Assembly (NCBI GenBank): GCA_030849805.1
Contig: JASANZ010001997.1
Span: 1 to 31,581, forward strand
Reading direction: 5' to 3'
DNA length: 31,581 bases
From: Sergeia podlipaevii
Taxonomy: Eukaryota > Euglenozoa > Kinetoplastea > Trypanosomatida > Trypanosomatidae
Shown here: positions 1 to 10,917 of the stretch, one piece after another
How the letters are laid out: each line of letters starts with the position of its first letter
Position numbering within the stretch: position 1 is the stretch's first letter
The notes under the pieces: model-generated
Told to the model about the DNA's origin: nothing
The model's input: the letters and a program-made list of their open reading frames with translations, nothing else
The model's database searches: none
Position numbers and translations under genes: made by a program

Positions 1-671
1 CTTCCCCCCCCCCCCCCCCGCCCCTCCACTCCCCCTTCCTGTCCTCCTCTTTCTTTTCCTTCTTCCTTACTCTCAGCGCGTTAGAGGATGTTTATCTGGA
101 ATATTGCCTGCTCGTGCGTTGCTGATTTTTTTTAAAAAAAAACTCCCTTCTCCACCTATAATTGTATGGGTGTGTCCGTGTCCGTATGAACTTCACGCAA
201 CCGCTTTTCTTTTTTAAAAAAAAATGCACGTGCCGCAGTATGAGCAGGGGCCGCAGAATGTTTGACCATGTGGCATAACAAGCAACATTTTACAACAAGA
301 CAGTAGCAGTCTTCTCTTTATCCCCCCCCCCTTTCTTCCAAGTATGTATGTATAAAGAGTCTTTAAGGAGTGCTAGCAAAGACAAAAGTAACAACAAGTT
401 GAAAAAGAAATGTGACATACCTTTTTTTCTGTTTTATTTTGTTTCTATTTTTTTTTTTGCTACTTTGCGCGACTCACTGAGAACAAAAGCAGGTGGAGAG
501 TGAACAGTTAGCAAGCATAGCCGTCTTGCCTCCTTTCTATGTACCTCAGGTTTACAGTCATGTGCCTTACGTTTTTTTTATTATTTGCATTTTTTTCGTT
601 GATATTGCTATTGTTCTTGTTATCGTGGTGGCTGTGTTGTGGAGTATTGTATCGAAATGAACATCACTTGT

Positions 672-708
<37 letters not shown>

Positions 709-1893
709 AAGAGCCGAAGGATATATAATAGAAACGGGTGTTGTGAGGAGCTATTGAAAAACTCAATTTGGCACATATAGCCAACAGTTCTTATCTTTTT
801 TTAAAAAAGGAAAAAAATAAAAAAATAAAAAAAATCGCAAGTTGGAAATGTGTGCGCATGTGTTTGTGTGAGTGTGCGCTGTTGTTGTTGCTGCTGCTTT
901 TACTTCTACTTTTATTTTTTAAATTTCTTTTTTGGAGATTTGTTATCGCATGTCTGGTGCCTGTCTCTGTCTGTGTGGATTTGTATGTGTGTGGATGCTA
1001 CGGAATGGAGAAGGATCTTGTTGAGGCGCTGGCCGTATCAATATCAAAGAATACAACCAAAAAGTGAGCTGGAGAAAGGGAAAGAAGAAGGGGGGGGTCT
1101 GTATTGTCTTCATGCAACTGCCACTTGCTCAATGATCACTATTATAAATATTATTACTATTTTTTTTTTATTACTTTCTCCTAGTTGTATTTTTTTTATT
1201 TATTTTTTTGCAAGTCGGCTATATTAATATATCTTCACACGCGCGCGGTGGAGAAGAAGAAAAAAAAAAAAAAAGCAATGTGTAGGCGAATAAAGAGACG
1301 CTTTGGTGCCTGATAATGTGCCGGGTATCCTCTCACTGGATGCATTCCCTTTTTTTTTTTCGGCACGATTTTCTGGTATACGTCTATCTTTCTTTTATGA
1401 TGCTATAAGAAGGAGGGAGGGAGAGAGAGAGAGAGAGAGAAAGAAAGTGGCCCCCCCCCCCTCCTCTCCTTATTCTTAGGGTTTTGATTCTTTATCAATT
1501 TTGCTACTTTTACCGGTCTTTTTTTTTTCACCTTTTTTGCACCTTCTCTGATAACCATTTTTTTTTTTTTAGCTTCTCCAAACAGTCAAGGCACTCGATA
1601 TATATATTTATTATTATTATTATTATTATATCGCGTTGATTCCACACCGTTGAACACATCTATTAGTACTTTAATATATATTTATATATATATATATTTA
1701 TTTATACATTCACAACACACTCGCAGCACCGATCTGTATACAGGTGAGAGAAAGAGAGAGGAACTATTCACAAAAATCAACAGCGAAACACTCACAAAGA
1801 GAATTGGTTTTATTTTTTAAAAAAAAAACAGATAGTCGTAGTGACCAAACAGGGCCACAAAAAAGGCATTTATTATTTATCTATACATCAACC
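1..1893. other. Spacer upstream of ACS-1
   Basis: AT-rich, low-complexity DNA with no supported gene. It opens with a long C-run (positions 4-19) and contains T-run/A-run junctions at 126-143, 210-224, 796-808 and 1813-1828. It also has an ATT microsatellite at 674-704, TA/TTA tracts at 1599-1630 and about 1674-1706, and a GA tract near 1421-1441. Open frames between 539 and 1227 are stretches of Leu, Phe, Ile and Cys produced by these repeats and are not credible proteins. The segment probably holds the 3' UTR of an upstream gene plus the 5' UTR of ACS-1. Confidence 0.8.
1518..1572 (+). promoter_or_regulatory. Probable trans-splice acceptor for ACS-1
   Basis: Pyrimidine-rich DNA ends in a run of 13 T (1558-1570) followed at once by AG at 1571-1572. 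Spliced-leader addition here would give a 5' UTR of about 321 nt. Later AGs (1725-1726, 1742-1743) lie in pyrimidine-poor sequence and are weaker. This is inferred from the kinetoplastid rule of a polypyrimidine tract followed by the first AG. Confidence 0.4.
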
Positions 1894-3984
1894 ATGGGCG
1901 GCTGTGTTGTTTCTGTTATGGATCGGAAAAACACCAGTGCTCTTGAGCCTGCTGAAGCCTTCGTGAAGCGCAGCACCTACGGTCCCATTAACGTCAAGTT
2001 CACTGAGGATGAAACTGACCGCTCTGGTATCTACCGCCGCGCCAGACTGAGTGACGAGGAGCACGCCAAGATATGCAAAGAGTGGTACTACCAGCAAAAC
2101 TTACTACAAACGCTCCAGAAGAACTGTGAGACGCGTAAGGACAAGCAAGCCATTGCGTACCGCACCATAGATAAGATCAGCAAGGAGAAGAAGGTCGATG
2201 AAAAAGGTGTCGAGAAAGAATGGGAGTACATCCACCTCAACGACCCCACCTACATCACTTACAGTGAGTTCTGGGAGCTGCTGACGGCCTTTGGTAAGGG
2301 CCTTGCGGAGCTGGGTCTCAAGACGGGGGACAAGGTCGCTATTTACGAGGAAACCCGCTGGGAGTGGCTGACCACGATGATGGGGCTGTGGACGCAAGAG
2401 ATGGTTGGCGTGACTGTGTACGCTAATCTGGGGCAGGAGGCGCTCATCTATGCCCTGGAAGAGGCTGCCTGCGGCGCTGTGGTGTGCAATGGACGTAACG
2501 TGCCCAAGCTGATGAGCATGATGAAGAAGGCCGAGGTGGAAACGGCAACCATCATTTACCTAGATGACCTCCCTAGCGGCACGGACACCGGCGACTTCAA
2601 GGTCATCCGCTGGACGGAGGTGCTTGAGATGGGCAAGCGCAGCAGCAAGCCCTATAGTGTCGTAGATAACAACGACACTGTCGTGCTCATCATGTACACT
2701 AGCGGCACCACCGGCAACCCTAAGGGCGTCATCCACTCCATTGGTGCTCTGACGCAAGGCGCACGCGGCCTGGGCACCCACCTTAACGATCTCATCGGTC
2801 ACACCGACAACGAAACGTACGTGTCGTACCTCCCCGCCGCCCACATCTTTGAGTTTATCTGTGAGAACATCTTCCTTGCGCGAGGCATTCTTCTGTGCTT
2901 CGGTAGTCCCCGCACTCTCACCGACACCTTCGCACGGCCATGCGGTGACATCACTCAGTTTAAGCCCTTCTTTCTTATCGGTGTCCCCCGCATCTTAGAG
3001 ACCATCAAGAAGACGGTGGAGAGCCGCCTTCCTCCCCCTGGCACCCTCAAGCGCCGCATCTTTGAGCACGCCTACCAGAGCCGTCTTCAGTCCCTCAGGG
3101 ACGGCAAGGAGACCCCTTACTGGAACGAGAAAGTCTTCCAGCTTCCTCGTAGTCTGATGGGACCGAACATGCGCGGCATCTGCTCCGGCGGTGCCCCGCT
3201 TGCTGACAGGACGCAAGAGTGGATTAACGTCGTGCTAGGCGTGCCGGTCGCTCAGGGCTACGGCATGACGGAGACTGTGTGCAACGCCGCGGTGCAGCGC
3301 ACTGGTGAGCTCACGTGTATTGCCGGGCAGTTCCTGCACGGTGTGGAGGCGTGTCTGCTCGACACAGAAGAATACAAGCACACTGACAAACCCAACCAGC
3401 GCGGTGAGTTGCTGCTGAGAGGTAGCTTTATGTTCAAAGGCTACTTTGCGCAGCCACAGCAGACCGCCGACGCGCTTATTGAGGACGGATGGATGCGCAC
3501 CGGTGATGTCGCCGAGATTGACGCTACGGACGGCAATGTGAAGATCATTGGTCGTGTCAAGGCTCTCGCGAAAAACGTGCTGGGTGAGTACATCGCCTTG
3601 GAGAGCCTTGAGGCGCTATACAGTACGCACCCCATGGTGAATCCCAACGGCCTCTGCATTGTCGTGGATGTGCAGAAGGCTTACATCGCCGCCCTTGTGC
3701 TCACAGATGAGAGTAAGGCGATGAAGTTTGCTGCGGCGAATAAAATTGGAGGTAGCTGGCCTGATGTGCTCAAGAACAGTGAGTTCCGCAAGGCGCTGGT
3801 CAACGATCTCGCTGCTATTGGCAAAGCGGAAGGAAAGATGAACTTTGAGTTTATCAAGAATGTGTGCGTGCTGAGTGATGAGTGGACTCCAGAGAACAAT
3901 CTTGTGACGGCGTCGCTCAAGGTGCGCAGGACGGAAATTGATAAGCACTATGCGAAGGAGATTGCCGAGCTTTTTAAGGAGTAG
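1894..3984 (+). CDS. ACS: Long-chain fatty acyl-CoA synthetase (ACS-1)
   Basis: This enzyme of the ANL adenylate-forming superfamily activates long-chain fatty acids with ATP and CoA to acyl-CoA. The predicted protein has 696 residues, the usual length for the family. The start is the ATG with an N-terminal MGGC; an in-frame extension back to 1744 begins at GTG and is repeat-derived. Gly2 is a candidate N-myristoylation site and Cys4 a palmitoylation site. P-loop YTSGTTGNPKGV spans residues 268-279, GYGMTET starts at 455, DGWMRTGD spans 531-538, LGEY lies near 564, and the likely catalytic lysine is K676 (LKVRR). It is the most divergent MGGC copy: it has GYGM where the other copies have GWGL, and SGGAP where most have SGGGP. 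No signal peptide or membrane helix is evident. It ends in FKE, so there is no peroxisomal (PTS1) targeting tripeptide. Chain-length preference cannot be read from sequence. Confidence 0.95.
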   Translation: MGGCVVSVMDRKNTSALEPAEAFVKRSTYGPINVKFTEDETDRSGIYRRARLSDEEHAKICKEWYYQQNLLQTLQKNCETRKDKQAIAYRTIDKISKEKKVDEKGVEKEWEYIHLNDPTYITYSEFWELLTAFGKGLAELGLKTGDKVAIYEETRWEWLTTMMGLWTQEMVGVTVYANLGQEALIYALEEAACGAVVCNGRNVPKLMSMMKKAEVETATIIYLDDLPSGTDTGDFKVIRWTEVLEMGKRSSKPYSVVDNNDTVVLIMYTSGTTGNPKGVIHSIGALTQGARGLGTHLNDLIGHTDNETYVSYLPAAHIFEFICENIFLARGILLCFGSPRTLTDTFARPCGDITQFKPFFLIGVPRILETIKKTVESRLPPPGTLKRRIFEHAYQSRLQSLRDGKETPYWNEKVFQLPRSLMGPNMRGICSGGAPLADRTQEWINVVLGVPVAQGYGMTETVCNAAVQRTGELTCIAGQFLHGVEACLLDTEEYKHTDKPNQRGELLLRGSFMFKGYFAQPQQTADALIEDGWMRTGDVAEIDATDGNVKIIGRVKALAKNVLGEYIALESLEALYSTHPMVNPNGLCIVVDVQKAYIAALVLTDESKAMKFAAANKIGGSWPDVLKNSEFRKALVNDLAAIGKAEGKMNFEFIKNVCVLSDEWTPENNLVTASLKVRRTEIDKHYAKEIAELFKE

Positions 3985-5298
3985 TGCGGTGGGAGAGTTT
4001 GAGGGAAAAAGCAGCGGACAGTTGTCCGTTCCTCTCATTCCTTCTCGACTTAAAAGAGAAAAACGCAGGTAAATGATACCAAGTAAACGTTATCAGTGGG
4101 GAAGGAGAAACGATACGAGAAGGATACATATATACATGCTGGTCTACGAAGCTACGCGCGTATAAGCGTTCACGAGGAGGGCTCGCACACTGTGATCAAC
4201 AACGACGCATACACATAAACGCAAACAGTGTGTGTGAGAGGCACACATACCAAAGGGAATTTTTTGGTTTTCTGAAATCAAAGAGATGAGAGGGATAAGA
4301 GTCAGACGTGAAGGTAATGCGAGAATAGTTAGGAGGAAACCTGTTCGCATATGAAGGAAGGGGGGGGGAGAGGAAGAGGGAGAGAGGAGCGCTTTAGTGT
4401 TTATTCAATTGAGGCACACATTGGGGGGGGGGGGGTATGCACTCTCTATATTCATACACGGATATACACGGATATTTGCAGGGACAATAGGCAGCCTTCT
4501 CCCTCATCCTTTTTTTTTTCTCTATCTTCTCGCTATTGAATATTTGTTTCTCTATAAATTTTCTCTTATTCATCTCTCTGTGTATATAGTGGGAGAGAAA
4601 ACAAAAACGCGAACAAACGTGTACATCTTCCTTTTTCTTTTCTTTTCGTTGGCCTTCTTCTCTGGCATGATTCGAATCGTTTGTGGCTTAATGTAAAGAA
4701 GTTGTCTTTTTTTTTGCCGTTTATGTATATGTTCGTTGCTTCTGGTTTGTTGTGGCGTGTCTTGCTGAGTGCACTATTTTTGTTCTTTTTTTTTGTGTGT
4801 GTGTGCATTCCTCTCCCTCTCTTTTATTTTGCGTGCATATTCTTCTTAGCTCCTTTAGCATTCAAAGAAGCCCAGAAGGAAAGTACGAGGAAGTAAAAAA
4901 GGGGGGTTGTATGTACACACGCGCACTGGTTTTATTTTAAAATCTTTTTCAGAAGTTTTTCCATATTAATTTATATATCACTATGGACGACAACGAAACC
5001 AACCAGTCAACCAAAAAAAAAAAGGGAATGCACAGAAAGTGAAGTCCACCTGCGGTACGAACGTCTATATAACGTACTTCTCGAACACGCAATGATTAAC
5101 GCTCACGAGCATCGTCAAATGGGTGCTGCTACGCCCTTTTTCCCTATCTCAATGAGCGTCATAAATATGTGTGACTGCCTTTTTTTTGTTTGTTTGTTTG
5201 CTTGCTTTTTTTTTTTGAGTATGAAATTACTCTGCGGTGGCTATATCGTTGCTTTTCCCTTTTTTTTTGCGTTTTATCGGTGCATAGATAGACAGTCT

Positions 5299-5346
5299 GT
5301 ATGTATGTATGTATGTGCGTGCGTGCGTGTGTGTGTGTGTGCGTGC
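5299..5346 (+). repeat. Compound microsatellite TGTA / TGCG / TG
   Basis: Consecutive TGTA units grade into TGCG and then TG units within about 48 bp, in the spacer between ACS-1 and ACS-2. Read directly from the sequence. Confidence 0.9.
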
Positions 5347-5578
5347 AGATGTTGTCTTCTATTGAATATATTGCATTCTTTATTGTAACATATTTTTTTT
5401 CTTTTTCTTTTCTGGTGTTGTAGTTGCGTCATACATATATACTCACACAAAAAAATATATATAAGATTGATTTTTTTTTTTCTTGCGTTGAAAGGAAAAA
5501 AAAAGGTAAGTTACGAGCGGAAAGCTGTTTCTTTGTTTTCGTATATATATTGGTGCTTATAGTTATTATTGTGCTAGT

Positions 5579-5603
5579 CTTATATATATATATATATATA
5601 TAT
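5579..5603. repeat. (TA)n microsatellite
   Basis: About 25 bp of uninterrupted TA dinucleotide repeat. It is one of several TA tracts in the spacers, another being about 6385-6404. Confidence 0.9.
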
Positions 5604-6751
5604 GTGAGACAGTCGTACAGCAGACACGGCCTGCATGGTGCATGTGTAGTGAACAGAGGGGCACGATCACTTCTGATAAACGCAATAAACATGTGTAATC
5701 AATGTAGCCCCCTTTAGAAAGGCGCGCTTTACGTTTGCTGGATGACTTTGTTGTTGTCGCTGGAAATGAGAAAAAAGAACGAGAATTTTTTTGAGTTTTT
5801 TTTTTTTGTTGTTCCTTATGTGCTTCTTTCTTAAGTTGAAGTCGGAAACTCTCTACAAGAACCACATTTCATTTTTACCAGAGTGAAAAGAAAGTAGTGT
5901 GTGTGTGTGTGTGCGTATAAGATGCTGATTTGTCTCTTTTTATATAGTTAGTTTTCTCTTCTTGCATGCACGTTTTCTTGGGGAGGAGGGAGGAGGGGGG
6001 GGGGGGTAAATACGAGAAAGCAATGTCTCTCTCTCTCTTTCTTTCTTTCGTTAAATTTGCACCGGCCTACTTATATTCTTTTTTTTTTTTTTTTGGCTGA
6101 TTTCGCTCTGCTCCGAGTAAGTTGAAAACAATTCTTTCTAGTTTTTTTTATTGGTTTTTCTTCACGGAAAGTTATTCTCGTTTTTTTTTTTTTTAGCCAG
6201 AGTGAATCCCAGCCCAAAAGAGGGGGAAAGCGAAGTTGGCGCCGTGGTGTGTATAATGTAGTGTGCTGTGGCGGCACAGTAAATAAAGTTGAAAGATATA
6301 TATATATAACAATGCGTTGTTAAGCTTCCTTGTTCTAACTGGAGCAAGGGAACGAAAATAGAAGGAAAAGTGATATATGCATACATATATATATATATAT
6401 ATATCTACTGTATATGTATGTATAAAGAAGCGGGGTATACATATATCTTTGAGAAGAGGAGAGGACCTAGTAACTGTATGAACGCGCTCTTCTAGATTTT
6501 TTTCTTCTTTTGAAGACGCTTCAACTGTGAACCCAGGGACGAAAAAAAAAGTTCCTCTTGTTACATAAATGCTGTGTTTGCGTGGCGGGGCCCTCTCTAT
6601 CCACTTTTACTGCTTTTTTTCTGCCCCTCAAGTAATACAAGCGAGCCACTCTCTGCCTTCCTTCTTTTTTTTTTTCTTTCTTTCCTTAGCGATGTGGTAT
6701 GCGCTGTGTGGGCAAAACCATTGTATGTCTCCTTCAGCTTCTCTTCTTTTC

Positions 6752-6783
6752 GTTGTTGTTGTTGCTGCTGTTGCTGCTGCTGC
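6752..6783 (+). repeat. GTT/GCT triplet repeat
   Basis: GTT units change to GCT units over about 32 bp in non-coding DNA. The Val/Ala/Leu homopolymers in the overlapping frames come only from this repeat. Confidence 0.85.
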
Positions 6784-7460
6784 TTAGGGGCCGCATTTGG
6801 TATAGGGACCTTCCGGTCTATCTATATATATACATACGTACACATGGACGTGAGTGTCGCGGTGAGTTTTTTTTTCTTTGCATATCTCCGATAGACGAAA
6901 GCAAAAAAATAGGGGGAAAAAGAGAGAGAGAGAGAGAGACAGTAGCTTTCTCTGTGCAATTTGCCTTATATAACGATTTCTTGTTGTTTTGTCCTTGTTA
7001 TCATTTTACTCATAAGTTCATCTGTGGAGAGAGAAAAAAGAAAAATAAAAAAATAAACTAGTCGATGGATCTGTCTTTACCAATTACGTATGTTTGTATA
7101 TGTAGCCCCTCCCTCCCCTTCTCTCACTATTGGGTGCCTCCTTTTACAGTAGCACAAGAGCCGCTGCAACAAGGAAAGAATAATGATTTATTTTTGCAAC
7201 TTTCCTCTTCTTCCCCCCCCCCCTTCACGTTTTCGTCTTAATCTCTTCTCCATATACATACATATATATATGCAAATATATAATGCTTCTGCACACATAT
7301 TCATACACTCCTATAATATTTATATATTTATATAGATTTATAGGGCTCGACCACATTGAGCATAGTCACTCAAAAAGTCATTCCCCAAAGGACAGAAAAA
7401 GGAAAAACGCAGCTTGGACTTATTATTATTATTATTATTTTTTTTTTAAAGGTTCAAGTT

Positions 7461-7483
7461 AACAACAACAACAACAACAACAA
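7461..7483 (+). repeat. AAC triplet microsatellite
   Basis: About 23 bp of AAC units lie upstream of ACS-2, close to a TTA triplet run at 7420-7440. Confidence 0.9.
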
Positions 7484-7951
7484 AAAGAGAACAAAAGAGG
7501 AAAAAGAGAAAGGAAGCGCTCGTATTGCTAGATAAAGAAAAAAAAAGTGGTCTGGTTTTGCTAACGCAGTTCCATTTCTTTTTTTTTTTTTTTGACTTTT
7601 TCATACACTTTCACGTCTGCGCGCTATAGAAGGGCCGTTATTATTGCAAGCTTTCTACAGGGTTTTTCTTTATTCTATTTTTTTTCAACCGCTCTCCCTA
7701 ACTTTTAGCATTCAATACCTACTAGCTCGGGATCTCAATACATCTTTTTTTTTTCTCCCTTTTTTTTTGTGTGCTTCAAATTGGATTGCCCTTGGAACTT
7801 TCAGTATCGCATATTGCCACTACATACTTACCACCGCTACTGCTTCCCCACTCACAGCCATTACACGTGTTTGTTTGCTTTTTTTATCGTATAGCAAGGA
7901 GGAACTCAGCGATCGTAACTAGCAGTAGCGATTCTTTATTGTTATCTATTG

Positions 7952-7990
7952 TTATCTTTTTTCTTGACTGTTGCTGTTTCTAACTCCTAG
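7952..7990 (+). promoter_or_regulatory. Probable trans-splice acceptor for ACS-2
   Basis: A T/C-rich tract ends in CTCCTAG, with AG at 7989-7990, giving a 5' UTR of about 106 nt. An alternative is AG at 8027-8028, after the short tract at 8016-8025. Confidence 0.45.
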
Positions 7991-8096
7991 CTTTCATTGC
8001 TTCTATTACACGGCGCCCTTTTTTTGAGGAGGGAAAGGATTCAATTCGGTGAGATTTTCTTCAAAAGGAAAACAAAAGGAAAGGATAAAAGCAAAG

Positions 8097-10196
8097 ATGG
8101 GTGGATGTGTTTCCTCTGTGATGGATGGGCGTAACAACCTATCCCTCAAGGATCACGAGATTATCACTGACTTCCGTACTTATGGCACCGAGGCCGAGTC
8201 GCTGCCAGGCACAGAAAAGCCTGGCCACAGCCCCATCTACCGATTCGTAAACACCAGTGATGAAGAAAACGCTCGTCTCACGAAGGAGTACTACTACGGT
8301 CCAAACTGGGTTCAACAGATTCAGAAACGCTGCTCAGAGACCCCCAAGCGTCCTGCAGTGGGGTACCGCCAGCTGGAGAGGATAGAAAAGCGCAAGGTAG
8401 TGGACTCCGCTGGTCGCGAGAAGGAGTTGTGCTACTTTCATTGTGCCCCATATGTCACGATTAGTTATGGTGATATGTGGGAGCGTATCGAAGGGTTTGG
8501 ACGCGGTCTTTCTAGCATTGGACTCAAGCCCCGCTCTGTTGTGTCTATCTACGAGGAGACACGCTGGGAGTGGATGGTGTCCATCTATGGTATTTGGACT
8601 CAGGACATGATTGCCTCTACCGTGTACGCTAACTTGGGCAAAGACGCCCTCATCTATGCACTCAAGGAAACCAACAGCGAGGCGATCATCTGTAATGGTA
8701 CCGCTGTGCAGTCCCTTCTGGATGTGCTCAGGACGCACCACCTACAGGCTGCTGTCATCTACTTGGACGAGCTGCCAGCAGGCGTGGACACTGCTGGAAT
8801 GCAAGTTGTACCATGGAACGACCTAATGGCAAAGGGAGCCGCTGCCACTGATATCCCCATCTCCATCCCCACTGACAATAACGCCGAGGCACTTGTGATG
8901 TACACGAGCGGCACCACTGGCAACCCCAAGGGCGTCATACACACACACGGCAGCATCGCCTCTGGTATTCGGGCCCTCAACCACCGTCTGGAGGACCTCT
9001 ACCAGCCCGGGCAAGAGGGGGAGATATACTGCGCCTACTTGCCTCTAGCTCACATTTTAGAGTTTGCCATTGTGAATATCTTCTTAAATCGTGGCACGTT
9101 GGTCGGGTTCGGCAGTCCGCGCACCCTCACAGACGCCTTCTGCATCCCGCATGGCGATCTGCGAGAATTCAAACCAAAGGTGATCATTGCCGTCCCACGC
9201 ATCTTTGACACGATTAAGAAGGCAGTAGAGGCGAAGTTGCCCCCAGTCGGCTCCTTCAAGCGCCAAGTGTTTGATAAGGCGTACGACAGCCGTCTGCAAG
9301 CCCTCAAGGATGGCAAGGACACCCCTTACTGGAACGATAAGGTTTTTGCCACTGCTCGCAAGATGCTGGGCGGCAATGTGTTTGGAATGCTTTCTGGCGG
9401 TGGTCCTCTTTCCACCTCCACGCAGGAGTTCATCAACGTGGTGTGCGGTGGACCGCTGATCATTCAAGGCTGGGGCCTCACGGAGACAATCTGCTGCGGT
9501 GCTACCCAGCGCATTGGCGATCTTGCCCCGGACTGCATTGGGCAGCTGCTCAAGACATGCGAGCTGCGGCTGCTCGACACGGAGGAGTACAAGCACACAG
9601 ACAATCCAGAGCCTCGCGGTGAAATTCTTCTTCGTGGGCCCTTCATGTTCAAGGGGTACTACAAGAACGACACGCTCACGAAGGAGGTGCTCGACAAGGA
9701 TGGTTGGTTCCACACTGGCGACGTGGGTAGCATCATGCCCAGCGGCACGATGCGGCTAGTGGGTCGTGTCAAGGCCCTTGCCAAGAACGTGCTGGGTGAG
9801 TACATTGCTCTGGAGACGCTCGAGGCGATCTACTCTCAGAACGAGCTGAGTGCTGTTAACGGAGTGTGTGTCGTTGTACATCCAGAGAAGAACTACATTG
9901 CGGCCCTCGTGCTCACTGATGAGGCACGCGCACTGGCGTTCGCAAGGAGTCACAAGGTCCCTGGCTCGTACCCGGAAGTACTCGACAGCGAGGTCTTTCA
10001 AACCGCCGCTGCTGCCTCGTTCGCAGCAACCGCGAAGGCGGCTGGCCGTAAAAACTTTGAGTTCGTCAAGTACGTGCGTGTCCTCAGCGGTGAGTGGACC
10101 CCGGAGAATGGACTTATGACCCCAACCAGCAAGCTGCGCCGCTCTCAGATTGAGAAGCACTACAAGAACGTGATTGCCGCGCTCTTCAAGGAGTAG
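8097..10196 (+). CDS. ACS: Long-chain fatty acyl-CoA synthetase (ACS-2)
   Basis: Acyl-CoA synthetase of 699 residues. The chosen start is the ATG encoding MGGCVSSVMD; the upstream in-frame extension begins at GTG (8049). Gly2, Cys4 and Ser6 fit an N-myristoylation plus palmitoylation signal, suggesting a membrane-tethered enzyme. P-loop YTSGTTGNPKGV spans residues 269-280, GWGLTET starts at 458, DGWFHTGD spans 535-542, the LGEYIALE signature follows, and the C-terminal lysine is K679 (SKLRR). Two DNA patches are nearly identical to ACS-4: 9198-9274 (77 bp, 1 mismatch) and 9570-9727 (158 bp, 3 mismatches). This suggests gene conversion between non-adjacent copies. It ends in FKE. The next gene downstream is a threonine aldolase instead of another ACS. 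Confidence 0.95.
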   Translation: MGGCVSSVMDGRNNLSLKDHEIITDFRTYGTEAESLPGTEKPGHSPIYRFVNTSDEENARLTKEYYYGPNWVQQIQKRCSETPKRPAVGYRQLERIEKRKVVDSAGREKELCYFHCAPYVTISYGDMWERIEGFGRGLSSIGLKPRSVVSIYEETRWEWMVSIYGIWTQDMIASTVYANLGKDALIYALKETNSEAIICNGTAVQSLLDVLRTHHLQAAVIYLDELPAGVDTAGMQVVPWNDLMAKGAAATDIPISIPTDNNAEALVMYTSGTTGNPKGVIHTHGSIASGIRALNHRLEDLYQPGQEGEIYCAYLPLAHILEFAIVNIFLNRGTLVGFGSPRTLTDAFCIPHGDLREFKPKVIIAVPRIFDTIKKAVEAKLPPVGSFKRQVFDKAYDSRLQALKDGKDTPYWNDKVFATARKMLGGNVFGMLSGGGPLSTSTQEFINVVCGGPLIIQGWGLTETICCGATQRIGDLAPDCIGQLLKTCELRLLDTEEYKHTDNPEPRGEILLRGPFMFKGYYKNDTLTKEVLDKDGWFHTGDVGSIMPSGTMRLVGRVKALAKNVLGEYIALETLEAIYSQNELSAVNGVCVVVHPEKNYIAALVLTDEARALAFARSHKVPGSYPEVLDSEVFQTAAAASFAATAKAAGRKNFEFVKYVRVLSGEWTPENGLMTPTSKLRRSQIEKHYKNVIAALFKE

Positions 10197-10693
10197 AAAA
10201 TGGTCTATCAGGGAGAGAAGTATAACGAAAGAGAGAGAGAGAGGCTAGAGTCTACCCACTTTAAGGCTGTGAAGGATTTCCTAAATTAATATATATATAT
10301 GTGTGGAAGCGGAAGGCAAATTAGTTACGTTGAAAACATTTATATATATGAAGTGGGGGGGAACATTAAGAGGAACAGGGGGAGATGCGCATACACATAC
10401 ACAGAGAGGGAGAGAGCTTTTTTTTTTTTTTTGATCGTACGTGTGCTTTCACTCATGTAAATTGCCAACGTTTATTCGTAGAGGCAGTGTGGATACTGAA
10501 CCTGGTCTCCAATTGATGGGCTACTCGCATCACTTTTTTTTTTCTTTTTTTTTTTTTGACATTACATGCTATGTTTTACTTTTCCCTTGTCTCTCTCCCT
10601 CCCTTCCCCCCTCTCCCTCCCCTTTATTTGATTTTGTTGTGCTCTCTTTTGTTGCTGTTTCATTACGTATGCGCGCGCGTTCCACTTTTTCTT

Positions 10694-10719
10694 TGTGTGT
10701 GTGTGTGTGTGTGTGTGTT
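10694..10719 (+). repeat. (TG)n microsatellite
   Basis: About 26 bp of uninterrupted TG on the coding strand, followed by ATT triplets and then a T8A11 junction at 10753-10771. Confidence 0.9.
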
Positions 10720-10917
10720 ACTTTATTATTATTATTACTTTTACTATTATTATTTTTTTTAAAAAAAAAAAGAACCGTTTCGTTCCTATACCAACGAAAA
10801 TTGTAATAGTGATAAAAAGGGATACAAGGAAAAAATGATACACTAGTTGAATAGCTAGTCACGTTTCAGAACATGATCCTTTTTAAAATATTTCTTTCTT
10901 AGTTTTCTTGAATCCAT

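Larger units (their letters stand above)
3985..8096. other. 4.1 kb spacer between ACS-1 and ACS-2
   Basis: This is the longest spacer in the window and has no supported gene on either strand. It holds poly-T tracts, a 13-G run at 4423-4435, a G-rich block at 5981-6006, and (TA)n at about 5579-5603 and 6385-6404. It also has TGTA/TGCG/TG repeats at 5299-5346, GTT/GCT triplets at 6752-6783, a GA tract at about 6921-6939, TTA triplets at 7420-7440 and AAC triplets at 7461-7483. Short open frames are repeat-encoded. I see no remnant of a lost ACS copy or another coding gene, although diverged remnants could be missed by eye. Confidence 0.75.

Noticed and set aside
539..1227. Open frames of 72 to 125 residues
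   Set aside because: They are Leu/Phe/Ile/Cys homopolymers created by ATT, GTT and poly-T repeats, with no domain features.
1484..1495. A single TTAGGG unit
   Set aside because: One copy without tandem repetition is not telomeric sequence.
1744..1893. In-frame N-terminal extension of ACS-1 by 50 residues
   Set aside because: It opens at GTG, is encoded by repeat-like UTR sequence, and would bury the MGGC acylation signal found at the start of most siblings.
4668..4682. GATTCGAATC, resembling a tRNA B box
   Set aside because: There is no A box at the right distance on either strand and no acceptor stem can be drawn.
3985..8096. Lost ACS copy or transposon in the long spacer
   Set aside because: No ACS motif, reverse transcriptase motif, long terminal repeat or long duplicated segment could be seen; a similarity search could still reveal a diverged retroposon remnant.
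9084..9713. 209-residue frame on the minus strand inside ACS-2
   Set aside because: It is an antisense shadow of a well-supported synthetase gene; similar shadows lie opposite ACS-6 (28294-28854) and the other copies.
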